A DNA stretch of 64,000 bases from Providencia sp. (lineage in GTDB: Bacteria > Pseudomonadota > Gammaproteobacteria > Enterobacterales > Enterobacteriaceae). The position numbers were made by a program, and so were the translations under genes. Numbering within the stretch: position 1 is the stretch's first letter; every line of letters begins with the position of its first letter. The notes under the pieces were generated by a model, which was not told where the DNA came from, did not search any database, and was given only the letters and a program-made list of their open reading frames with translations. Positions 27,858-38,636 of this stretch are shown here, piece by piece. The stretch is from the NCBI RefSeq assembly GCF_003533305.1, contig NZ_DOEH01000013.1, positions 156,696 to 220,695 on the forward strand, written 5' to 3'.

Positions 27858-28579
27858 TAACCCTGAAAAATGTATCCAAATGGTATGGCCAATTTCAGGT
27901 GCTCACTGATTGCACAACTGAAGTCAAAAAAGGCGAAGTTGTGGTTGTTTGTGGCCCATCTGGTTCTGGTAAATCCACATTAATAAAAACAGTGAATGGT
28001 TTAGAACCTATTCAACAGGGTGAAATCTTTGTTAATGACATTCAAGTCAATAGTAAGAAGACTGACCTTGCAAAACTTCGCTCTAAAGTCGGCATGGTGT
28101 TCCAACACTTTGAACTTTTTCCGCACCTATCTATTATTGAAAATTTAACACTGGCACAAGTTAAGGTGTTAAATCGAAATAAAAAAGAAGCGGAAGTAAA
28201 AGCGTTAAAGCTACTTGAGCGAGTAGGCTTATCAAGCCATGCAAATAAATTCCCTTCACAATTATCCGGTGGTCAGCAGCAACGTGTCGCCATTGCTCGT
28301 GCTCTGTGCATGGACCCTATTGCAATGCTATTTGATGAGCCAACTTCGGCACTTGATCCAGAAATGATCAACGAAGTACTCGATGTAATGGTTGAGCTAG
28401 CGAATGAAGGAATGACCATGATGGTGGTTACTCACGAAATGGGCTTTGCTAAAAAAGTCGCTAATCGCGTTATCTTTATGGATGAAGGCAAAATTGTTGA
28501 AGACAGTAAAAAAGAAGACTTTTTTGCTAATCCAAAAACGGACCGCGCCAAAGATTTCCTTGCTAAAATTTTGCATTAA
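27854..28579 (+). CDS. gltL: Glutamate/aspartate ABC ATPase GltL
   Basis: A 241-residue ABC ATPase with Walker [10 protein letters not shown] (about residues 36-44), signature [15 protein letters not shown], Walker [15 protein letters not shown] and the switch His in VVTHEMGFA. It powers GltJK. The length equals E. coli GltL. Last gene of the operon. Confidence 0.97.
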   Translation: MITLKNVSKWYGQFQVLTDCTTEVKKGEVVVVCGPSGSGKSTLIKTVNGLEPIQQGEIFVNDIQVNSKKTDLAKLRSKVGMVFQHFELFPHLSIIENLTLAQVKVLNRNKKEAEVKALKLLERVGLSSHANKFPSQLSGGQQQRVAIARALCMDPIAMLFDEPTSALDPEMINEVLDVMVELANEGMTMMVVTHEMGFAKKVANRVIFMDEGKIVEDSKKEDFFANPKTDRAKDFLAKILH

Positions 28580-28610
28580 TTAATCTTTAACTATAATTAA
28601 TTATTATTCA

Positions 28611-28642
28611 TTGTTGTGGTGTTTATTTAAACACCACAACAA
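28611..28642 (+). terminator. Hairpin after gltL
   Basis: TTGTTGTGGTGTTTA pairs with TAAACACCACAACAA over a two-base loop, 32 bases after the gltL stop. No T-run follows, so this is a strong hairpin but an atypical terminator. The remaining bases to leuS (28643-28876) hold only its presumed promoter. Confidence 0.65.
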
Positions 28643-28876
28643 CATAAAAGCCTATAATATCAATCCGTCCCCCTATCATCTAACATTTATAGTACTGTGT
28701 CGTTTAGACCATAAAATGATAAATAGATAATTCAATAATTAAAATATGACAGGCAACGTTGCTTAAGGCTTGTTGTTATTGGGCATGATCCGTTATGCTA
28801 TAGCGATCTCATTCATAGAAAAGAAATTAACGCTACTTTTGTTGTAGCCTTTACTCGCCATAGGATTATCGGTGCC

Positions 28877-31459
28877 ATGCAAGAACAATATCGTCCAGAA
28901 GATATAGAGCCTAAAGTACAGAGTCACTGGGATAAAAAAGAAACATTTAAAGTGACTGAAGACAACAGCAAAGAGAAATACTACTGCCTGTCCATGCTAC
29001 CTTACCCTTCTGGCCGACTACACATGGGCCATGTGCGTAACTACACCATTGGTGATGTTATCTCTCGCTACCAACGAATGTTAGGCAAAAATGTACTTCA
29101 ACCTATTGGTTGGGATGCATTTGGCCTGCCTGCTGAAGGCGCCGCAGTTAAAAATAACACGGCACCAGCACCTTGGACTTATGCCAATATCGATTACATG
29201 AAAGGCCAACTGAAAATGTTGGGCTTTGGTTATGATTGGAGCCGTGAAGTCACGACTTGTACACCTGAGTATTATCGCTGGGAACAATGGTTCTTTACTA
29301 AACTATATGAAAAAGGCTTAGTTTATAAAAAAACCTCAGCGGTTAACTGGTGTCCACACGACCTGACCGTCTTAGCTAATGAACAAGTGGTTGACGGCTG
29401 CTGCTGGCGCTGTGATACCCCTGTTGAGCGTAAAGAAATTCCGCAGTGGTTCATTAAAATCACCGATTATGCAGAAGAGCTACTTAACGATCTGGATAAA
29501 CTGGAAGATTGGCCTGAACAAGTTAAGACGATGCAACGCAACTGGATTGGTCGTTCTGAAGGAACTGACATTACCTTTAATGTTGCTGATCGTGATGAAA
29601 CTTTAACCGTTTATACCACTCGTCCAGATACCTTTATGGGCGCAACTTATGTTGCTGTTGCCGCAGGCCACCCTCTGGCACAAGAAGGTGCAGCTAACAA
29701 TCCTGAACTTGCTAAATTTATTGATGAATGCCGTAATACCAAAACTGCCGAAGCAGAAATGGCAACGATGGATAAAAAAGGCATGGCGACTGGTCTTTAT
29801 GTTATCCACCCATTAACACAAGAAAAACTCCCAATCTGGGTCGCAAACTTTGTCTTAATGGAATACGGCACTGGCGCAGTAATGGCAGTTCCTGCTCACG
29901 ACCAACGTGACTGGGAATTTGCGCATAAATATAATCTGCCAATTAAAGGCGTTATTGCGGATGCAAATGGCAATGAGCCTGACTTGTCACAAGAAGCAAT
30001 GACAGAAAAAAATTCCCTGATCAATTCAGGTGAGTTTAGCGGACTAAGCAATGAAGCGGGCTTTAATGCAATTGCCGATAAACTGGTCGCTATTGGTGTT
30101 GGCAAACGTAAAGTTAACTATCGCTTACGTGATTGGGGCGTTTCACGTCAACGTTATTGGGGCGCACCAATTCCAATGGCAACATTGGAAGACGGCACTG
30201 TCGTTCCAGTTCCAGAAGACCAACTTCCGGTTATTCTGCCTGAAGATGTCACCATGAACGGCATTACTAGCCCAATTAAAGCCGATCCTGAGTGGGCAAA
30301 AACCACGATTAACGGACAACCGGCTCTACGTGAAACAGATACCTTTGATACCTTCATGGAATCATCTTGGTACTATGCACGTTATACTTGTCCACAACAT
30401 CAAGAAGGCATGTTAGATCCTGCGGCTGCAAACTACTGGCTGCCAGTAGATCAGTATATTGGTGGTATCGAACACGCTATCATGCACTTAATGTATTTCC
30501 GTTTCTTCCACAAATTAATGCGTGATGCAGGATTAGTTAACTCTGATGAGCCAGCAAAACGCTTACTGTGCCAAGGCATGGTACTTGCGGATGCATTCTA
30601 CTATACCGGCAGTGATGGTCATCGAGTTTGGATTTCACCGGCAGATGCTATCGTTGAACGTGATGAAAAAAATCGTGTTATTAAGGCAGTAGACAGTGAA
30701 GGCCATGAACTGGTTTATACCGGTATGAGCAAAATGTCTAAATCTAAAAACAATGGTATTGACCCACAGTTGATGGTTGAAAAATACGGTGCTGATACTG
30801 TTCGCTTATTTATGATGTTCGCAGCCCCACCTGAGTTAACCCTTGAGTGGCAAGAATCGAGCGTTGAAGGTGCAAACCGCTTTGTGCGTCGTGTCTGGCG
30901 CCTAGTTCATGAACATTCACAAAAAGGCACAACACAACCTTTAGATATCAGTACATTGACAGCTGAACAAAAAGATTTACGTCGTGACCTACATAAAACT
31001 ATCGCTAAAGTGACTGACGATGTGGGTCGCCGCTATGCATTTAACACTGCGATTGCTGCTGTCATGGAATTCATGAATAAATTAGTCCGTGCACCTCAAG
31101 AAACAGAGCAAGATCGCGCCCTGATCCAAGAATCACTTGAAGCAATTACATTAATGCTATCACCAATTATCCCACACGCTTGTTTCGAAATGTGGCAAGC
31201 ACTTGGTCATAATGAAGATATTGATTTTGCTCAGTGGCCTATTGCCGATGAAAAAGCCATGATTGATGACACCAAACTGGTTGTTGTCCAAGTTAATGGT
31301 AAAGTTCGCGGCCGTATCACTGTCCCTGCAGATGCTAATCAAGATTTCGTTCTTGAAATGGCATCACAAGAGGCCAGTGTTACAAAATACCTCGAAGGCG
31401 TTAATATTCGCAAAGTTATTTATGTTCCAGGTAAATTACTGAACTTAGTTGTTGGCTGA
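28877..31459 (+). CDS. leuS: Leucyl-tRNA synthetase
   Basis: LeuS charges tRNA-Leu. The 860-residue protein equals E. coli LeuS in length. The class I signatures are HMGH (residues 49-52, within [14 protein letters not shown]) and KMSKS (619-623). The CP1 editing domain lies between about 225 and 420 with [11 protein letters not shown]. The anticodon-binding helical domain and small C-terminal domain follow. It heads leuS-lptE-holA-nadD, with lptE starting 12 bases after it. Confidence 0.98.
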   Translation: MQEQYRPEDIEPKVQSHWDKKETFKVTEDNSKEKYYCLSMLPYPSGRLHMGHVRNYTIGDVISRYQRMLGKNVLQPIGWDAFGLPAEGAAVKNNTAPAPWTYANIDYMKGQLKMLGFGYDWSREVTTCTPEYYRWEQWFFTKLYEKGLVYKKTSAVNWCPHDLTVLANEQVVDGCCWRCDTPVERKEIPQWFIKITDYAEELLNDLDKLEDWPEQVKTMQRNWIGRSEGTDITFNVADRDETLTVYTTRPDTFMGATYVAVAAGHPLAQEGAANNPELAKFIDECRNTKTAEAEMATMDKKGMATGLYVIHPLTQEKLPIWVANFVLMEYGTGAVMAVPAHDQRDWEFAHKYNLPIKGVIADANGNEPDLSQEAMTEKNSLINSGEFSGLSNEAGFNAIADKLVAIGVGKRKVNYRLRDWGVSRQRYWGAPIPMATLEDGTVVPVPEDQLPVILPEDVTMNGITSPIKADPEWAKTTINGQPALRETDTFDTFMESSWYYARYTCPQHQEGMLDPAAANYWLPVDQYIGGIEHAIMHLMYFRFFHKLMRDAGLVNSDEPAKRLLCQGMVLADAFYYTGSDGHRVWISPADAIVERDEKNRVIKAVDSEGHELVYTGMSKMSKSKNNGIDPQLMVEKYGADTVRLFMMFAAPPELTLEWQESSVEGANRFVRRVWRLVHEHSQKGTTQPLDISTLTAEQKDLRRDLHKTIAKVTDDVGRRYAFNTAIAAVMEFMNKLVRAPQETEQDRALIQESLEAITLMLSPIIPHACFEMWQALGHNEDIDFAQWPIADEKAMIDDTKLVVVQVNGKVRGRITVPADANQDFVLEMASQEASVTKYLEGVNIRKVIYVPGKLLNLVVG

Positions 31460-31471
31460 TAAGGAGGCCAG

Positions 31472-32011
31472 GTGCGTTATCTGATAACTTTACTATTAAG
31501 CCTGTCGGTGCTAGTCACCGCAGGTTGCGGTTTTCGTCTACAAGGGACTACGCAAATTCCTGAAGAATTGAAAACGCTACAACTGAGTTCAAATGATCCT
31601 TATAGCTATCTCACCAGAGCATTAAGGGAACAACTTAGACTAAATAACGTCACAATCCTTGAAAATGGTAGTGCAAGTGTACCTATTTTGAAAATTACAA
31701 CGTCATCTGAAAAAACAGAAACAGTGTCGATTTATCAAGATGGTAAGGCTGCGGAGAAACAACTGACTTTTGTCATGAATGCGCAAGTATTAATGCCAGA
31801 TGGCTCAATTTATCCAATACAAAGTCAGGTTGAACGAACCTTCTTTGATAACCCATTAGAAGCTCTTGCAAAAGATGCTGAAAATGAATTGGTTAAACAA
31901 GAAATGCAGCAACAAGCCGCACGTATCTTAGTCCGTAAATTGTTGGTTGTTCATACGGCCGAGCTTGAAAAAACGAAAGCTAAAGCTGCTGAGCCAGTTT
32001 CTACACCATAA
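31472..32011 (+). CDS. lptE: LPS-assembly lipoprotein LptE
   Basis: LptE plugs the LptD barrel and helps place lipopolysaccharide in the outer membrane. The 179-residue product starts with GTG (ribosome binding site AAGGAGG) and has a lipoprotein signal with lipobox VTAGC, Cys19 being the lipidated residue. The next residues, GFRLQGTTQIPEEL, are typical of LptE/RlpB. The tail is longer and charged (LEKTKAKAAEPVSTP). It overlaps holA by one base. Confidence 0.95.
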   Translation: MRYLITLLLSLSVLVTAGCGFRLQGTTQIPEELKTLQLSSNDPYSYLTRALREQLRLNNVTILENGSASVPILKITTSSEKTETVSIYQDGKAAEKQLTFVMNAQVLMPDGSIYPIQSQVERTFFDNPLEALAKDAENELVKQEMQQQAARILVRKLLVVHTAELEKTKAKAAEPVSTP

Positions 32012-33045
32012 TGACGCGTATTTATCCTGAACAGCTGGCCTCTTCGTTGCAAGAGTCTCTTAGAGGCCGCTATTTAATTTGGGGCAATGAGCCCCTTCTT
32101 ATTCAAGAAAGCCAAGATGCCATTCGTAAAGCGGCACAACTACAAGGCTTTGAAGAACATTTTGTCTTTTCATTAGAGCAAAATACTGACTGGGATGAGA
32201 TTTTTAGCCTCTGTCAGGCACTTAGCTTATTCGCTAGCCGTCAAACACTCACTTTGTTTTTACCTGAAAATGGGGCTAATGCAGCGATGGCGGAAAAGCT
32301 AATTCAATTAGCTCAGCTACTTCACCCTGATTTGCTGTTAATCTTACGTGGTCATAAACTCACTAAAGCACAAGAAAATAGTGCTTGGTTTAAAGCCATT
32401 AGCCAAGATAGTATTTATATCAGTTGTTTAACACCTGAATATCAACGGCTACCTCAGTGGGTATCTAAGCGTGCTTACAGTATGCAACTAACAATAGATA
32501 CTGAAGCAAATCAACTATTATGTTATTGCTACGAAGGCAATCTACTCGGGCTAGCTCAAGCACTCGAACGGTTATCATTACTTTACCCCGATGGTAAATT
32601 AACCTATCCCCGCGTTGAAAATGCAGTCAATGACTCCGCTCATTTTACTCCATTCCATTGGGTTGATGCACTGCTAGCCGGAAAATCTCGTCGTTCATGG
32701 CACATTTTAGAACAACTTCGACAAGAAGATGTCGAGCCTGTCATTCTTCTTCGTTCTATTCAACGTGAACTACTATTACTGATTACCTTAAAACGTCAAT
32801 CAAAGGTCACGCCGCTAAAAACCTTGTTTGATCAACACAAGGTCTGGCAAAACCGTCGTGGGCTATTAGGCGAAGCATTGCAACGTTTGAGTTTGCAACA
32901 ATTACAATCAGCATTAAAATTACTCACCCAAGCTGAAATACATATCAAACAAGATTTCAGCCATTCTGCATGGCCCGACCTTCAGACTTTATCCATGTTA
33001 TTATGCGGCAAAGCACTGGCAGAAAACTTCATTCATAATTTATAA
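32011..33045 (+). CDS. holA: DNA polymerase III delta subunit HolA
   Basis: HolA is the delta subunit of the clamp loader and opens the beta sliding clamp. The 344-residue length matches E. coli (343). Conserved stretches include LASSLQESLRGRYLIWGNEPLLIQE (residues 7 on) and the beta-clamp contact region near LSLFASRQTL. Its ATG overlaps the lptE stop (TAATG). nadD starts 54 bases downstream. Confidence 0.96.
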   Translation: MTRIYPEQLASSLQESLRGRYLIWGNEPLLIQESQDAIRKAAQLQGFEEHFVFSLEQNTDWDEIFSLCQALSLFASRQTLTLFLPENGANAAMAEKLIQLAQLLHPDLLLILRGHKLTKAQENSAWFKAISQDSIYISCLTPEYQRLPQWVSKRAYSMQLTIDTEANQLLCYCYEGNLLGLAQALERLSLLYPDGKLTYPRVENAVNDSAHFTPFHWVDALLAGKSRRSWHILEQLRQEDVEPVILLRSIQRELLLLITLKRQSKVTPLKTLFDQHKVWQNRRGLLGEALQRLSLQQLQSALKLLTQAEIHIKQDFSHSAWPDLQTLSMLLCGKALAENFIHNL

Positions 33046-33099
33046 GCTGTCATAACTCGTACACTTTCATAATCTACAGATAAGACGATTGGCAAACTA

Positions 33100-33771
33100 A
33101 TGATGACAAATAATCAGCAAGGCCTTCAGGCGTTATTTGGTGGAACTTTTGACCCCATTCATTATGGGCACTTACGTCCGGTTGAAGCACTTGCTAAGCA
33201 AGTCAATTTGCAAAAAGTCATTTTATTACCAAATCATGTCCCCCCTCATCGCCCCCAGCCTGAAGCAAGCCCAATGCAGCGGCTCGAAATGGTGCGATTA
33301 GCGATTCAAGGCAATCCTTTATTTACTATTGACACTCGTGAACTCGAAAAGAATTCGCCATCATACACTCTTGAAACTTTAATTGCGTTTCGCCAAGAAT
33401 TGGGTCCAAGGCAACCTCTTGCCTTCATTATTGGTCAAGATTCGTTACTATCAATTCATACATGGTATGGGTGGGACAAGTTATTAGATAACTGTCATTT
33501 ATTGGTTTGTTCACGCCCCGGTTATGCGACCCATTTTACCGATCCCACTATGCAAAATTGGCTACAGCAACATAAAACGGAAAACCCAGACCAATTACGC
33601 CATACTCCCCATGGTTATATCTTTTTAGCCGACACACCTCTCGTCAACATTTCAGCCACTGAAATACGTCAAAATTTAAGCGCGGGTTTAAATTCAGAGA
33701 AATCATGTAATGAATTAATCCCAGAAGCGGTCATGAACTATATTAAGCAACAACATTTGTATCAGAAATAG
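33100..33771 (+). CDS. nadD: Nicotinate-mononucleotide adenylyltransferase NadD
   Basis: NadD makes deamido-NAD from nicotinate mononucleotide and ATP in NAD synthesis. The 223-residue protein has the nucleotidyltransferase motif [14 protein letters not shown] near the N-terminus and the C-terminal ISATEIRQ motif. Two adjacent ATG codons (33100, 33103) leave the start uncertain by one residue. Its last ten bases overlap the end of a convergent gene on the minus strand. Confidence 0.97.
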   Translation: MMTNNQQGLQALFGGTFDPIHYGHLRPVEALAKQVNLQKVILLPNHVPPHRPQPEASPMQRLEMVRLAIQGNPLFTIDTRELEKNSPSYTLETLIAFRQELGPRQPLAFIIGQDSLLSIHTWYGWDKLLDNCHLLVCSRPGYATHFTDPTMQNWLQQHKTENPDQLRHTPHGYIFLADTPLVNISATEIRQNLSAGLNSEKSCNELIPEAVMNYIKQQHLYQK

Positions 33772-34496
33772 GGTAACTCTCTGACCTGTTCGCAGTTTGG
33801 ATACGGTTCAAAATAATATTGAGCACTCAAATAATTATCTGGATATTGATTCAGTAATTGTCGTAGCATAGCCAAAGGTAAATTTAGGGATATATTCCCT
33901 TCTCGATACTCATCAATCAAACATAATAGGTGTTTTTTTTCATCTTTAGTCGCCTTATGTTTAAAATATCCTTGAATATGGCTCAGTGCATTTATCTGTA
34001 TATTTCTTGCGGGTGTTTGCGACAAAATGGTCATTAGCTGAGTTTTATATTCAATCAGAAAATTATTTAACTGACTAAGTTCATTTCTTTTACTGCTAAT
34101 ATTTGCAACACTTTTACCTGTTAATTGATAACCTTTTGGCGAGTATGCCATTATTAAATATTTGTATCGGCTATGAAATTGAATGATTTCATGATGAGTC
34201 AAATGGAGCGATAATTGCGCTAATCGCAGTAAGGTGTGAATCTGAATTAAAAATCGATCAAGATGTTCAGGGCTCTGCCATTCATCATCAATCAAAATCG
34301 GCATATTTTCAGGAAAACTTACCCGCTGCTGCTCATAAACACCGCTGCTACAAATAATACCAACACCATCAAACTCGTTACCGACCGAAATATCCTGAGG
34401 CACTAATTCAAAAAATGAAGCTGTTAACTGCTGAACTTGTTCGGATGGAAAATTTATTTCACCTAATAGAATAATTTTTTGTTTTATTAATTGCAC
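33762..34496 (-). CDS. DUF1722 (YbgA-like) protein with unassigned N-terminal region
   Basis: A 244-residue protein starting at GTG 34496, supported by AGAGGGA five bases upstream. Residues about 105-240 match the DUF1722/YbgA domain: [52 protein letters not shown] and YFEPYP are its conserved blocks. Residues 1-100 are not recognised. In many relatives DUF1722 follows a DUF523 domain, but I do not see the DUF523 cysteine motifs here. No signal or membrane segment. E. coli has cobC at this place. It converges with nadD, overlapping by ten bases. Function unknown. Confidence 0.75.
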   Translation of the reverse strand: MQLIKQKIILLGEINFPSEQVQQLTASFFELVPQDISVGNEFDGVGIICSSGVYEQQRVSFPENMPILIDDEWQSPEHLDRFLIQIHTLLRLAQLSLHLTHHEIIQFHSRYKYLIMAYSPKGYQLTGKSVANISSKRNELSQLNNFLIEYKTQLMTILSQTPARNIQINALSHIQGYFKHKATKDEKKHLLCLIDEYREGNISLNLPLAMLRQLLNQYPDNYLSAQYYFEPYPNCEQVRELPYF

Positions 34497-34773
34497 AATG
34501 TCCCTCTTATCCTAAAATACGTTTAGAGCATAAAAATAGTGGTTAACTTTGTAAAGTTAATACAAATTCCTTGCTCAAATGACGAGATATCCCTATAAAT
34601 TCCCAACCACGACGAATAAAAAATAATTTAGCCGATTTTTATTAAAATCTAGGGTAAAATGGCTGCGCTTTAAATGGGGCTAATCCCTCACTCACAGCCT
34701 TACTATAAGCTATATTTTGCTTTAAGCTGTATTTAACATGATATTTTGTCAATTTGATTAAAAGGTGAACCTT

Positions 34774-35091
34774 TTGCAAGGAACTGAACTCCAAAAATTT
34801 ATAATCAACCAACTTGATGATGCTAAAGCTGAAGATATCATCACTATTGATGTTCATGAAAAATCAAGTATTACTGACCAGATGATTATCTGTTCAGGAA
34901 CATCAAGCCGCCATGTAATGTCTGTAGCCGATAGATTAGTTGACGCTTGCCGTAAAAATGGTCTGATACCTCTAGGCGTTGAAGGACAAGGCGTTTCTGA
35001 TTGGGTTATTGTTGATCTTGGCGAAGCTATCGTGCACATCATGCAAGACGAAAGCCGTCGCATGTATGAACTCGAAAAGCTTTGGAGCTGA
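34774..35091 (+). CDS. rsfS: Ribosomal silencing factor RsfS
   Basis: RsfS binds L14 on the large subunit and blocks subunit joining in starvation. I choose the TTG at 34774: it follows AAGGTGA at a proper distance and gives 105 residues, as in E. coli; the GTG at 34765 lies within that ribosome binding site. The protein includes [39 protein letters not shown] and the C-terminal YELEKLWS. rlmH starts two bases after its stop. Confidence 0.95.
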   Translation: MQGTELQKFIINQLDDAKAEDIITIDVHEKSSITDQMIICSGTSSRHVMSVADRLVDACRKNGLIPLGVEGQGVSDWVIVDLGEAIVHIMQDESRRMYELEKLWS

Positions 35092-35093
35092 GT

Positions 35094-35564
35094 TTGAAAT
35101 TACAACTCATTGCTGTTGGTACAAAAATGCCGGACTGGGTACAGACCGGCTTTATGGATTACCTCCATCGTTTCCCCAAAGATATGCCGTTTGAATTAAC
35201 GGAAATTCCAGCAGGGAAACGGGGAAAAAATGCAGATATTAAGCGAATTCTAGAAAAAGAAGGTGAGCTTATGCTCGCTGCGGTAGGTAAAGGTAATCGA
35301 ATCGTTACTCTCGATATTCCCGGTGATAAATGGGATACCCCAAAACTTGCTGTACAGTTAGATAAATGGAAGCAAGATGGCCGTAATGTTAGCTTGTTGA
35401 TCGGTGGCCCTGAAGGCCTCTCACCTGCTTGTAAAGCAGCAGCAGAACAAAGCTGGTCACTATCTGAACTAACGCTACCTCATCCTCTCGTTCGTGTCCT
35501 TGTTGCCGAAAGTCTTTATCGGGCATGGAGTATTACGACTAATCACCCTTATCATCGGGAATAG
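35094..35564 (+). CDS. rlmH: 23S rRNA pseudouridine-1915 N3-methyltransferase RlmH
   Basis: RlmH is a SPOUT methyltransferase acting on m3-pseudouridine 1915 of 23S rRNA in assembled ribosomes. The start is probably TTG 35094 ([14 protein letters not shown]), with GGAG six bases upstream inside the end of rsfS. The product is 156 residues (E. coli 155), with an extra residue in VGKGNRIV. The SAM knot motifs [12 protein letters not shown] and [18 protein letters not shown] are intact. Confidence 0.96.
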   Translation: MKLQLIAVGTKMPDWVQTGFMDYLHRFPKDMPFELTEIPAGKRGKNADIKRILEKEGELMLAAVGKGNRIVTLDIPGDKWDTPKLAVQLDKWKQDGRNVSLLIGGPEGLSPACKAAAEQSWSLSELTLPHPLVRVLVAESLYRAWSITTNHPYHRE

Positions 35565-35596
35565 TCAGGTTTTAATATGTTCAATATGGTAATGGG

Positions 35597-37486
35597 ATGA
35601 AAACACAACACACCCCTTTTCGCGACCATACCGCTGAGTCTGTCTTATTTATTCGCCGGGCATTAATTGCTTTTGGCATTATTATCATTTTACTCTCTAT
35701 TCTCATCACCAATTTGTATCACTTACAAATCGTACGTCATGAGGATTACCAAACTCGATCAAATGATAACCGCATTAAACTCGTCCCTATTCCGCCAAGT
35801 CGTGGAATTATTTATGATAGAAAAGGCACTCAACTTGCCCTCAACAGTAGTTTCTATCAACTCGAAATTGTCCCAGAAAAAGTTGATAACCTTCAAGATA
35901 CCTTAGAAAAACTAAGGGATGTAGTTGGCCTCACAGATGAAGATATCACCAATTTTGAAAAAGAGCGTAAACGCTCCCGACGCTTTACCTCTATCGCCTT
36001 AAAAACTCGGCTAGATGAAGTACAAGTTGCTCGTTTTGCTGTCAATCAATACCGTTTCCCAGGTCTTGAAGTAAAAAGCTATCAACGCCGCTCATACCCC
36101 TACGGTTCTGCATTAACCCATGTTATCGGCTATGTTGCTAAAATTAATGATAAAGATGTTGAACGTCTTGATAGAGAAGGCTTATTAGCTAACTATGCGG
36201 CAAGCCATGATATTGGCAAATTAGGTATCGAGCGCTATTACGAAGATATATTGCATGGTAAAACAGGTTATGAGGAAGTTGAAGTTAACAGCCGCGGTCG
36301 CGTTATCCGTCAGCTACATGAACAGCCCCCTCAGGCTGGACGCGATATATACTTAACTATCGATCTTGAACTGCAAACTTATATCGAAAAATTACTCACC
36401 ACTAGCCGCGCCGCCGTGGTCGTCACAGACCCGCGTAATGGTGAGATACTTGCATTAGTTTCTAACCCTAGCTATGACTCCAATCTGTTCGTCAATGGAA
36501 TATCAAATAAAGATTATCAGGCGCTACTGACTAATCCTGATAGGCCATTAATAAATAGAACAACTCAAGGTCTCTATCCACCTGCGTCAACCGTTAAACC
36601 GTTTATTTCAGTAGCTGCATTGAGTGAAAAAGTCATTACGCCAAACACCACGATTTTTGACCCGGGTTGGTGGCAACTTCCAGGCTCCGAGAAACGTTAT
36701 CGTGACTGGAAACGTTGGGGACATGGCAAACTAAATGTGATGAAATCCATCATTGAATCTGCGGATACATTTTTTTACCAAGTCGCCTATGACATGGGAA
36801 TTGACCGATTATCAGCCTGGATGACGCGATTTGGCTTTGGTACCTATACCGGTATTGATCTACTAGAAGAATATTCTGGCATAATGCCAACTCGTGAATG
36901 GAAACAAAATCGCTATAAAAAGCCTTGGTATCAAGGTGATACTATCCCTGTAGGCATTGGACAAGGCTATTGGACTGCGACGCCAATTCAAATGTCTAAA
37001 GCATTGATGACGTTAATTAATGATGGGCAAGTCAAAACACCTCACTTACTGTATGGTACCAAATTAGGTAATGCTATGGTGCCATATGAAGATAAAGAAA
37101 CTACGCAAATAGGTGATATCCATTCTGGGTTTTGGGAACTGGCCAAACAAGGCATGTATGGCGTTGCAAATGCACCAAACGGCACCGGACGTCGTAGCTT
37201 TATTGGTACGCCTTATAAAGTTGCGGCCAAGTCAGGTACCGCTCAAGTCTTTAGCTATGAAACCTACAATGCGAGCAAGCTTTCAGAACATTTACGCGAC
37301 CATAAACTAATGATTGCCTATGCACCTTATGACAAGCCGACTATCGCTGTTGCCATTATCCTTGAAAATGGTGGTGCAGGTCCGGCTGTAGGCGATCTTG
37401 TTCGTCAAATATTCGACCATGTACTTTTAGGTGATAATACCACGCAAGTTAAAAGCTCAGAGGCTAGCGCTGAGGAAGACCGTTAA
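35597..37486 (+). CDS. mrdA: Penicillin-binding protein 2 (PBP2)
   Basis: PBP2 is the transpeptidase of the elongasome and works with RodA. The 629-residue protein has one N-terminal membrane anchor (about 20-42), a PBP dimerisation domain and a transpeptidase domain. The active serine is Ser331 in STVK, with SAD and KSGTAQVF as the other motifs. E. coli has PPGSTVKP around the serine; here it reads PPASTVKP. mrdB follows 24 bases later. Confidence 0.97.
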   Translation: MKTQHTPFRDHTAESVLFIRRALIAFGIIIILLSILITNLYHLQIVRHEDYQTRSNDNRIKLVPIPPSRGIIYDRKGTQLALNSSFYQLEIVPEKVDNLQDTLEKLRDVVGLTDEDITNFEKERKRSRRFTSIALKTRLDEVQVARFAVNQYRFPGLEVKSYQRRSYPYGSALTHVIGYVAKINDKDVERLDREGLLANYAASHDIGKLGIERYYEDILHGKTGYEEVEVNSRGRVIRQLHEQPPQAGRDIYLTIDLELQTYIEKLLTTSRAAVVVTDPRNGEILALVSNPSYDSNLFVNGISNKDYQALLTNPDRPLINRTTQGLYPPASTVKPFISVAALSEKVITPNTTIFDPGWWQLPGSEKRYRDWKRWGHGKLNVMKSIIESADTFFYQVAYDMGIDRLSAWMTRFGFGTYTGIDLLEEYSGIMPTREWKQNRYKKPWYQGDTIPVGIGQGYWTATPIQMSKALMTLINDGQVKTPHLLYGTKLGNAMVPYEDKETTQIGDIHSGFWELAKQGMYGVANAPNGTGRRSFIGTPYKVAAKSGTAQVFSYETYNASKLSEHLRDHKLMIAYAPYDKPTIAVAIILENGGAGPAVGDLVRQIFDHVLLGDNTTQVKSSEASAEEDR

Positions 37487-37510
37487 CTCTATGATGATAA
37501 ATGAAATAAT

Positions 37511-38623
37511 ATGACAGACGATAAGAAAAAAATATCACTATCAATGCGTCTCCACATTGATTTGCCTATGTTATTGATCATACTTGCCTTACTCGCCTAC
37601 AGTGCTTTTATTATGTGGAGTGCAAGTGGTCAAGACGTCGATATGATGGAAAGAAAGTTAGGGCAAATCGCAACTGGCTTTATTGTCATGATTGTTATGG
37701 CTCAAATTCCACCACGTATGTATGAAAATTGGGCACCTCATTTATTTATTTTTTGTGTCATTTTATTGATTTTTGTAGATGTATTTGGGCAAATCAGTAA
37801 AGGCGCACAACGCTGGCTTGATTTAGGTTTTATTCGCTTTCAACCATCTGAAATTGCAAAAATTGCCGTTCCTCTCATGGTTGCTCGATTTATGAACCGA
37901 GATGTTTGCCCTCCTTCATTCAAAAATACGATGATAGCGCTAGTGCTGATTTTTGTACCGACTTTACTCGTCGCAGCACAACCCGATCTTGGTACGTCTA
38001 TTTTAGTTGCAGCCTCAGGCCTGTTCGTTCTTTTTCTTGCCGGTATGAGTTGGCGATTGATCACTGTCGCGGCCGTCGCGCTCGCCGCATTTATTCCTTT
38101 GTTATGGTTCTTCTTGATGCATGGCTATCAAAGAGCTCGCGTCATGATGTTACTCGACCCAGAAACCGATCCGTTAGGCGCTGGATACCATATTATCCAA
38201 TCTAAAATAGCAATTGGCTCTGGTGGATTAATGGGGAAAGGTTGGTTACAAGGAACACAATCACAGCTAGAATTTTTGCCCGAAAGACATACCGACTTTA
38301 TTTTTGCAGTATTAGCCGAAGAGCTCGGACTGATAGGTGTATTAATTCTACTTGCACTATATATGCTTCTAATTATTAGAGGATTATATATTGCAGCAAG
38401 TGCGCAAAACACATTTGGCCGTGTTATGGTTGGTGGCTTAATATTAATTCTTTTTGTCTACGTGTTTGTCAATATTGGTATGGTCAGTGGTATATTACCT
38501 GTCGTCGGCGTTCCTCTTCCACTTGTAAGTTATGGGGGATCGGCCTTGATTGTGTTAATGGCTGGGTTCGGTATTATCATGTCTATCCATACACACCGAA
38601 AATTTCTTTCTAAAAGTTTATAA
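37511..38623 (+). CDS. mrdB: Peptidoglycan glycosyltransferase RodA
   Basis: RodA polymerises glycan strands for cell elongation. The 370-residue SEDS protein matches E. coli RodA in length and almost every block: [44 protein letters not shown] (with the catalytic Asp) and [13 protein letters not shown]. Ten membrane segments. Its stop is followed one base later by an ATG of rlpA. Confidence 0.98.
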   Translation: MTDDKKKISLSMRLHIDLPMLLIILALLAYSAFIMWSASGQDVDMMERKLGQIATGFIVMIVMAQIPPRMYENWAPHLFIFCVILLIFVDVFGQISKGAQRWLDLGFIRFQPSEIAKIAVPLMVARFMNRDVCPPSFKNTMIALVLIFVPTLLVAAQPDLGTSILVAASGLFVLFLAGMSWRLITVAAVALAAFIPLLWFFLMHGYQRARVMMLLDPETDPLGAGYHIIQSKIAIGSGGLMGKGWLQGTQSQLEFLPERHTDFIFAVLAEELGLIGVLILLALYMLLIIRGLYIAASAQNTFGRVMVGGLILILFVYVFVNIGMVSGILPVVGVPLPLVSYGGSALIVLMAGFGIIMSIHTHRKFLSKSL

Positions 38624-38636
38624 TATGAGGCTTAGT

